Source: a bacterium 1xD42-87
GTDB taxonomy: Bacteria > Bacillota > Clostridia > Lachnospirales > Lachnospiraceae
NCBI GenBank assembly: GCA_003611805.1
Contig: RAYM01000028.1
Location: 1 to 64,000, forward strand
DNA: 64,000 bases
Reading direction: 5' to 3'
This document shows, piece by piece, positions 60,064 to 64,000 of the stretch. The notes under the pieces were generated by a model that was not told where the DNA came from, ran no database searches, and saw nothing but the letters and a program-made list of their open reading frames with translations. Numbering within the stretch: the stretch's first letter is position 1; each line of letters begins with the position of its first letter. The position numbers were made by a program, and so were the translations under genes.

Positions 60064-60747
60064 TCAACGATAAACTGCCTTCAGTTCCTCCACATCCATA
60101 GACAGCTCCCGCTCCCCCTCCTGCACGCGGGCAAGAGTTGTAAGTCCCGTCAGCTCCTCGCACATGCGGATATTGTCTTCCTCCATCACATTGCCGGGAT
60201 GAAAGCGGTTAAAAATCATCCCCACAACGGGAATATTTCTGGCACGCATGTACTCTGCCGTAAGCGCCACACTGTTGATGGTGCCAAGTCCCGCGTCAGC
60301 AACAAGCAGACAGGACAAATTCAGGACTTTTACCACATCCTCCAGCATAATCTTCTCACCGTCATAACGAATCGGGCAAAGAATGCCGCCGCTGCCTTCC
60401 ACAGTCACATAGTCGTACTTTTCACTGACTTTCAAAAAGCCGTCCTGAACCACAGAAAGTTCTGCCGGCCCGCCCTCAATCCGAGCCGCCAGATGGGGCG
60501 AATACGCATGTTCATAGATGTAAGGACACATCTCCTCCAAAGGCTGTGCGATCCCGGAAACTTCCCTCACGGACAGAGCGTCCCCCGGTATCAGCGATCC
60601 ATCCGCCCTTCTCTCATTGCCGCTCATCGCCGCCTTGTAATAGGCGGCATTTGCCCCGCTCTCCTTAATCTTCTTAATGACCAGACCGGTCACATATGTC
60701 TTACCCACATCCGTCCCCGTTCCTGTGACAAAAAGATTTTTACTCAT
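60064..60747 (-). CDS. bioD: Dethiobiotin synthetase
   Basis: A 227-residue ATPase that closes the ureido ring. LFVTGTGTDVGKTYVTGLV is the P-loop; VEGSGGILCPI and VADAGLGTINSVALTAEYM are further family motifs. The ATG at 60745-60747 has AAGGGAG upstream; the GTG three codons earlier is less likely. bioF, bioC and bioH/W are not in the window, so early steps must be encoded elsewhere or precursors are imported. Confidence 0.95.
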   Translation of the reverse strand: MSKNLFVTGTGTDVGKTYVTGLVIKKIKESGANAAYYKAAMSGNERRADGSLIPGDALSVREVSGIAQPLEEMCPYIYEHAYSPHLAARIEGGPAELSVVQDGFLKVSEKYDYVTVEGSGGILCPIRYDGEKIMLEDVVKVLNLSCLLVADAGLGTINSVALTAEYMRARNIPVVGMIFNRFHPGNVMEEDNIRMCEELTGLTTLARVQEGERELSMDVEELKAVYR

Positions 60748-60823
60748 ACAGCCCACTCCCTTTCTTCCACTTCCCTGCCGCGTATTACCATTTGTCCTGC
60801 CTGCCCTTTTTGCGTCTGCACAC

Positions 60824-61453
60824 TCAGTTCCCCGCGATACCCGCCATCCTCTGAAAAACAGGTCTGACCCTAACAGTCAATATAGCCGCAAGAATACACA
60901 GACAGATATCGCCCGGAACCGCCAGCACGAAGCAGTAAAGAAACAGCGGTCCGATTGCAATCGGTGTATCAATCACATAATTGCATATCACATAATAGTA
61001 AATCATCCCCGCCGCATAGACAATAAAAAGCCCCAGAAAGTTCACAGCCATGACCCACCCGGTCGTTAAGCGCCCTTTGCGCTCCACCATCCTGCCCGTC
61101 ACATATGCCGCCAGCATAAATCCAAGCAGATAGCCAAAACTTGGTTTCAATATGTACCAGAAGCCGCCGCCCTCCGCAAAGACGGGAAGCCCAACCAAAC
61201 CGAGCAGAATGTAAACGCCGACGCTCAGCGCTCCTTTCCTGCCACCCAGCAGAAGTCCCGCTAACATGGTAAACAGAAACTGCAGGGTAAACGGCACTAC
61301 CGGTATGGGAACCTTGATAAAAGCCCCCACCGCAATTAACGTGGTAAATACCCCGCAAAGCACCATATCCTGTGTACTGATTTTTGACCTCGCAGCAGTC
61401 CCCCTGCTATTGCCGGATTTTACGCCAAACTCACACGATTTTTGTTTTTCCAT
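60824..61453 (-). CDS. bioY: Biotin transporter substrate-binding subunit BioY
   Basis: A 209-residue S component of the ECF biotin transporter with six membrane helices. VPFTLQFLFTMLAGLLLGGR, LLGLVGLPVFAEGGG and PSFGYLLGFMLAAY are typical. The N-terminal 30 residues are an extra cytoplasmic extension. The ATG has GGAGGG upstream. It is the first gene after the promoter and BirA-type operator, so uptake and synthesis are regulated together. Confidence 0.95.
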   Translation of the reverse strand: MEKQKSCEFGVKSGNSRGTAARSKISTQDMVLCGVFTTLIAVGAFIKVPIPVVPFTLQFLFTMLAGLLLGGRKGALSVGVYILLGLVGLPVFAEGGGFWYILKPSFGYLLGFMLAAYVTGRMVERKGRLTTGWVMAVNFLGLFIVYAAGMIYYYVICNYVIDTPIAIGPLFLYCFVLAVPGDICLCILAAILTVRVRPVFQRMAGIAGN

Positions 61454-61490
61454 ACTATCCCTCCATTTTGACGACAGACGTTATTTTTCA

Positions 61491-61521
61491 TTGTCAACCT
61501 TTTGTGTATACCGGTTGACAT
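61491..61521 (-). promoter_or_regulatory. BirA-type biotin operator
   Basis: TTGTCAACC and GGTTGACAT form an inverted pair 13 bp apart, matching the Firmicutes BirA site (TTGTTAACC...GGTTAACAA). It covers the expected transcription start of the bioY promoter, as expected for biotin-dependent repression. Confidence 0.75.
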
Positions 61522-61525
61522 CATG

Positions 61526-61553
61526 AGTATAGCATATTGCAAAGGAATGTCAA
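61526..61553 (-). promoter_or_regulatory. Sigma-A promoter of the bioY operon
   Basis: Perfect TTGACA (61548-61553) and TATACT (61526-61531) are separated by 16 bp, immediately upstream of the BirA site. Confidence 0.8.
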
Positions 61554-61606
61554 GATTTCTGCTCATAAAAGCCCCTCCCTGCTAACTATAAAACAGTCAA
61601 ATGTAC

Positions 61607-61648
61607 AATAAAAAGCAGGCTAACAAATCATTTCATTCGCTACCCTGC
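61607..61648 (-). terminator. Rho-independent terminator after spoVAC
   Basis: GCAGGGTA and TAGCCTGC pair with one mismatch and are followed by TTTTTATT on the minus strand, 44 bp after the spoVAC stop. Confidence 0.65.
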
Positions 61649-61691
61649 CCATAACGCAAACCTTACTTCTGTATTTTTCTGCGAATTTCCC

Positions 61692-62201
61692 TCACACAAT
61701 CCCCAGCATCTTGCCAATCCAGTACGCCACTCCCAGCACCCAGCTGGTAAAGATCCCATACAAAATCACCGGTCCCGCAATCGTAAAAATCTTACAGCCG
61801 ATACCGAACACCTGTCCTTCCTTCTGGTACTCGATCGCCGCCGAGGCAACGGAGTTCGCAAATCCCGTGATCGGCACAAGCGCGCCTGCGCCGCCCCACT
61901 CCACACATTTGTGGTAAAGTCCGAAGCCGGTCAGCAAGACGCTTGCGAGCACTAAAAGCATGGAACACCAGGAACCCGCCGTCTCCTTGTCCAGACCCAT
62001 GCTGTTTGTGGCATAGTTTAAAATACACTGCCCTGCCACACAAATCATGCCGCCGACTACAAAAGCCTTCGCCATGCGCACGGGCATACTGTACTTCGGC
62101 GTTGTCTGTTCCACATGCTGCCTGTAAGCCTGCTCCTTTTCCTGCTGTGTCATGTTTTCTTCCTGAATCTTTGTTTCTTTTTGTACCTGATTCTGTGCCA
62201 T
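61692..62201 (-). CDS. spoVAC: Stage V sporulation protein AC
   Basis: A 169-residue membrane protein with about four helices after a charged 40-residue N-terminus. AKAFVVGGMICVAGQCIL, GAGALVPITGFANSVASAAIEY and KIFTIAGPVILYG are SpoVAC signatures. It forms part of the dipicolinic acid channel of the spore membrane. The ATG has AAAGGAG 10 nt upstream, and a terminator follows, ending the operon without spoVAD or spoVAE. Confidence 0.95.
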   Translation of the reverse strand: MAQNQVQKETKIQEENMTQQEKEQAYRQHVEQTTPKYSMPVRMAKAFVVGGMICVAGQCILNYATNSMGLDKETAGSWCSMLLVLASVLLTGFGLYHKCVEWGGAGALVPITGFANSVASAAIEYQKEGQVFGIGCKIFTIAGPVILYGIFTSWVLGVAYWIGKMLGIV

Positions 62202-62343
62202 AGTATACTTTCTCCTTTTCCCGCTATCCTAACCTCTATTCCTTGTCGATATGCACATTTCCTTTTCAGCCCAAAACCCTGCGCCATTTTGAAACATCTG
62301 CCGGGATTTCCCGTCACAGAACGCTTTTATAGCCGACGGCTCT

Positions 62344-62829
62344 TCACAAAAACACCCGCTGCGTAAAGTAAATAATACTTCCCATCAGTTTTCCAAGCGC
62401 CACCGCCAGCATCGCAATCCCCAGCCCGTGGCGGAATCCGATTCTTCTGGCAAAGATGGGAATCGTGTTTAACATCTCTGCGATGGCAAGCGCAAGGCAT
62501 CCCACAAAAATTCCCGCGAACAGACCAAATACAATCTGTATGAGTGTCCCGACAAAATTCCATACACCCTCCGTCGCCGCCCCGAAGACCGCATGTGTCC
62601 GCACCATTCTTCCTATCATGCCCCACTCGCCGAAAACGCTGAAAAAACAGCCAAACAATGTGCCGAATATGACCATCTCCTCCAGCACAAACACCTTTTT
62701 TGCCACATGCATTTTGCCCGCAAACCTTGGAATCAGCCCCACTGAAATCAGCACCGTAAACACGCCCGCCGACACGATCAGACCTGCGCTCCCTCCAATC
62801 ACCGCCAAAAGACACTGTTTAAGAAACAT
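62344..62829 (-). CDS. spoVAB: Stage V sporulation protein AB
   Basis: A 161-residue membrane protein with about four helices. SAGVFTVLISVGLIPRFAGK, TLFGCFFSVFGEW and AEMLNTIPIFARRIG match SpoVAB. The ATG at 62827-62829 overlaps the 3' end of spoVAA by 11 bp, so the two are coupled. A 142-bp gap with no obvious feature precedes spoVAC. Confidence 0.93.
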   Translation of the reverse strand: MFLKQCLLAVIGGSAGLIVSAGVFTVLISVGLIPRFAGKMHVAKKVFVLEEMVIFGTLFGCFFSVFGEWGMIGRMVRTHAVFGAATEGVWNFVGTLIQIVFGLFAGIFVGCLALAIAEMLNTIPIFARRIGFRHGLGIAMLAVALGKLMGSIIYFTQRVFL

Positions 62830-63454
62830 CAATGGTCTTTCCCTCCCTGTCCGCCGTCGCAATCAGCGCTTGGTTTACATCCTTTTCATAGACCCGCATT
62901 TCCACCTCAATCGGGGTCGGGTCTTTCGTAATCCGCCTGCCGCCGATGTGATTAAAGAATACGATAATCCCCACAGCCAGTCCGACCGAGTAAGACAGTT
63001 CCAGAATCCCGTACCCGTCACCACGATAGCCCGTCACCATCTCGTAAAGTTTGGAAAAAACCTCGTTGATGCCGATATCGTTGTGGAAGGCCATAATCGT
63101 GAACGCCGTGCCGAAAAAGCTGATGAGAGCCACAAAAGCAAGCTTGCACCACTGTGCAAACCCTTTGTGCCTGTCCACGCTGATCCATTCCACAAGCACG
63201 TCCGTCTCCCCCAGATTCTCCACGCTCACGCCGGGACACGCCTTCTCAATCTCCGCAATAACCTTGAGCATACTGATGACCTGCCGCTTGCATTCCCCTT
63301 CCTGAAAGGTCCACAGCTTCAGGGATTTCGCCTTTGCAAGCACATGGGAATCCGCACAGGTAAGCGTGGCGATATCCTTAACACACACCTCCGGCGTCTG
63401 CATCTCTATATTCTGTTCCGCTTTCAGATATATGGTCACGTTATTAGTTGACAT
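62819..63454 (-). CDS. spoVAA: Stage V sporulation protein AA
   Basis: A 211-residue protein. The N-terminal 90 residues are soluble (NVTIYLKAEQNIEM, VCVKDIATLTC), then two membrane helices (LAFVALISFFGTAFTIMAF and GLAVGIIVFFNHIGG) with the block HNDIGINEVFSKLYEMVTG between them, as in SpoVAA. It is expressed in the forespore with AB and AC. GGGAG is 5 nt before the ATG. The start codon lies inside a copy of the directional motif (63446-63459). Confidence 0.95.
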   Translation of the reverse strand: MSTNNVTIYLKAEQNIEMQTPEVCVKDIATLTCADSHVLAKAKSLKLWTFQEGECKRQVISMLKVIAEIEKACPGVSVENLGETDVLVEWISVDRHKGFAQWCKLAFVALISFFGTAFTIMAFHNDIGINEVFSKLYEMVTGYRGDGYGILELSYSVGLAVGIIVFFNHIGGRRITKDPTPIEVEMRVYEKDVNQALIATADREGKTIDVS

Positions 63455-63459
63455 AACTT
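63446..63459 (-). repeat. Directional motif, variant AAGTTATGTCAACT
   Basis: This copy contains the spoVAA start codon. Chance is possible here because the ribosome binding site and first codons set part of the sequence. Confidence 0.45.
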
Positions 63460-63488
63460 CTCCCGTTTCCCGTCATTTTTGTCTGTAA

Positions 63489-63531
63489 AGAGAATGCGGA
63501 GCATTCTCTCAATTGTCGCATCGTGACAATT
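63489..63531 (-). repeat. Two short hairpins in the spoVAA leader (possible copy C)
   Basis: AGAGAATGC and GCATTCTCT pair around three bases, followed by AATTGTC/GACAATT. The first stem resembles hairpin 1 of copies A and B, 35 nt before the start codon. The relation is weaker than between A and B. Confidence 0.5.
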
Positions 63532-63541
63532 TGATAAAAGG

Positions 63542-63570
63542 TATTATGAGGAAATTTTTTATTTTTATAC
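63542..63570 (-). promoter_or_regulatory. Sigma-G/F-type promoter of the spoVAA operon
   Basis: GTATA (63566-63570) and CATAATA (63542-63548) are separated by 17 bp, matching forespore promoters. The leader between it and spoVAA is about 80 nt. Confidence 0.7.
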
Positions 63571-63591
63571 GTTAATCGCCTATGCTATAAT
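63563..63591 (+). promoter_or_regulatory. Predicted promoter of the DUF3842 gene
   Basis: A perfect TATAAT (63586-63591) with a weak -35 (TTTTAT, 63563-63568) 17 bp upstream. It overlaps the divergent spoVAA promoter. Confidence 0.45.
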
Positions 63592-63660
63592 ATACGCGAT
63601 GGAAAACCATACATAAAATCCTTTTCGCAACAACCATAGAAGCAAGGAGGAACCCCGCAT

Positions 63661-64000
63661 GAAAATCACCGTCATTGACGGCCAGGGCGGCCGCATCGGC
63701 AAGACCGTCATCGAACAGATTAAGGCAAAACACAAAGATTTGGAGCTTTACGCCATCGGCACCAACACCGCCGCCACCGCCGCCATGTTAAAGGCAGGCG
63801 CGGACTTCGGCGCAACAGGCGAAAACGCCGCTCTGGTGAACGTAACCGACGCGGATATCGTCATCGGTCCCGTGGGCATCGTCTTTGCAAACTCCCTTCT
63901 CGGGGAAATCACCCCCGCCATCGCCACCGCTGTCGGCGCAAGCAGAGCGTTTAAAATACTGATTCCCGTCAACCGCTGCAATCACTTTATCGCGGGATGC
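63661..64000 (+). CDS. DUF3842 family protein, truncated by the window end
   Basis: 113 codons are visible, beginning MKITVIDGQGGRIGKTVIEQ, with IGTNTAATAAMLKAGADFGATG in the middle and VIGPVGIVFANSLLGEI and IPVNRCNHFIAGC towards the end. The start looks like a nucleotide-binding Rossmann strand (DGQGGRIG). The family occurs in Clostridia and has no established function. AAGGAGG lies 8 nt before the ATG. Transcription is divergent from the spoVA genes. Confidence 0.85.

Noticed and set aside
1-64000. CRISPR arrays, rRNA or tRNA genes
   Set aside because: I saw no regularly spaced repeats and no sequence with convincing tRNA or rRNA features.

Overview
The window looks like chromosomal DNA of a spore-forming Clostridia member, most likely Lachnospiraceae. 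The reasons are the spoVA genes with forespore-type promoters, strong AGGAGG-type ribosome binding sites, a secreted Ser/Gly-linker protein, an Rpn-family nuclease gene, a TetM-like translation GTPase, and dense hybrid-kinase and c-di-GMP signalling. This taxonomy is inferred from gene content; no rRNA gene is present. Positions 1-21 kb are clearly more AT-rich than the rest, which fits a surface-polysaccharide locus of separate origin.

Left end (1-2917): a truncated secreted protein gene, a MazG-like protein, a decayed 3' relative of it, thyX, and an ISL3-family insertion sequence placed about 30 bp upstream of the thyX start. Polysaccharide locus (3034-23.3 kb, all minus strand): rfbF and an E1/RfbH-type dehydrase for a CDP-3,6-dideoxy sugar, a radical SAM protein, an HMGL-like aldolase, a HAD phosphatase, a ThDP enzyme resembling acetolactate synthase (possibly YerE-like), an NAD-dependent epimerase/reductase, a GtrB-like glycosyltransferase, GtrA, three large GT-C-like membrane proteins, two membrane O-acyltransferases, an SDR and a broken 3-dehydroquinate-synthase-like gene. 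Runs of G on the coding strand occur in the first gene, in both acyltransferases, at the break in the DHQ-synthase-like gene and upstream of a secreted-protein promoter. One acyltransferase is out of frame exactly at a G10 run and the other is in frame through a G12 run. The locus therefore looks phase variable.

Middle (23.4-38.3 kb): a secreted protein, a wHTH remnant, a lone spoVAD with its own sigma-G promoter, a two-gene unit of an HD phosphohydrolase and a small unknown protein, pyrF and a degenerate Nudix protein, a TPR lipoprotein, YdcF and a periplasmic-sensing EAL protein, then a Suv3-like helicase / phosphopantetheinyl transferase / alpha-beta hydrolase group. The plus-strand block (38.7-45.4 kb) is a signalling operon: an HD-GYP response regulator, a hybrid kinase with an HPt domain, and a hybrid kinase fused to a DegV fatty-acid-binding domain.

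Right part (45.5-64 kb): an Rpn nuclease gene, a VanRS-like two-component pair followed by an N-terminally truncated S41 peptidase, a TetM-like GTPase fused to a YacP/Rae1-like NYN nuclease domain, a chemotaxis receptor, a GNAT protein, a DUF512 radical SAM/PDZ protein, a 58-aa small protein, bioB-bioA-bioD-bioY behind a BirA-type operator, spoVAA-AB-AC behind a sigma-G promoter, and the start of a DUF3842 gene.

Two kinds of unexplained repeat stand out. One is a stem-loop element in the leaders of at least two genes, with weaker relatives in two more. The other is a directional motif, AAAGTTATGTAAACT, found eight times in the right part and always on the minus strand.
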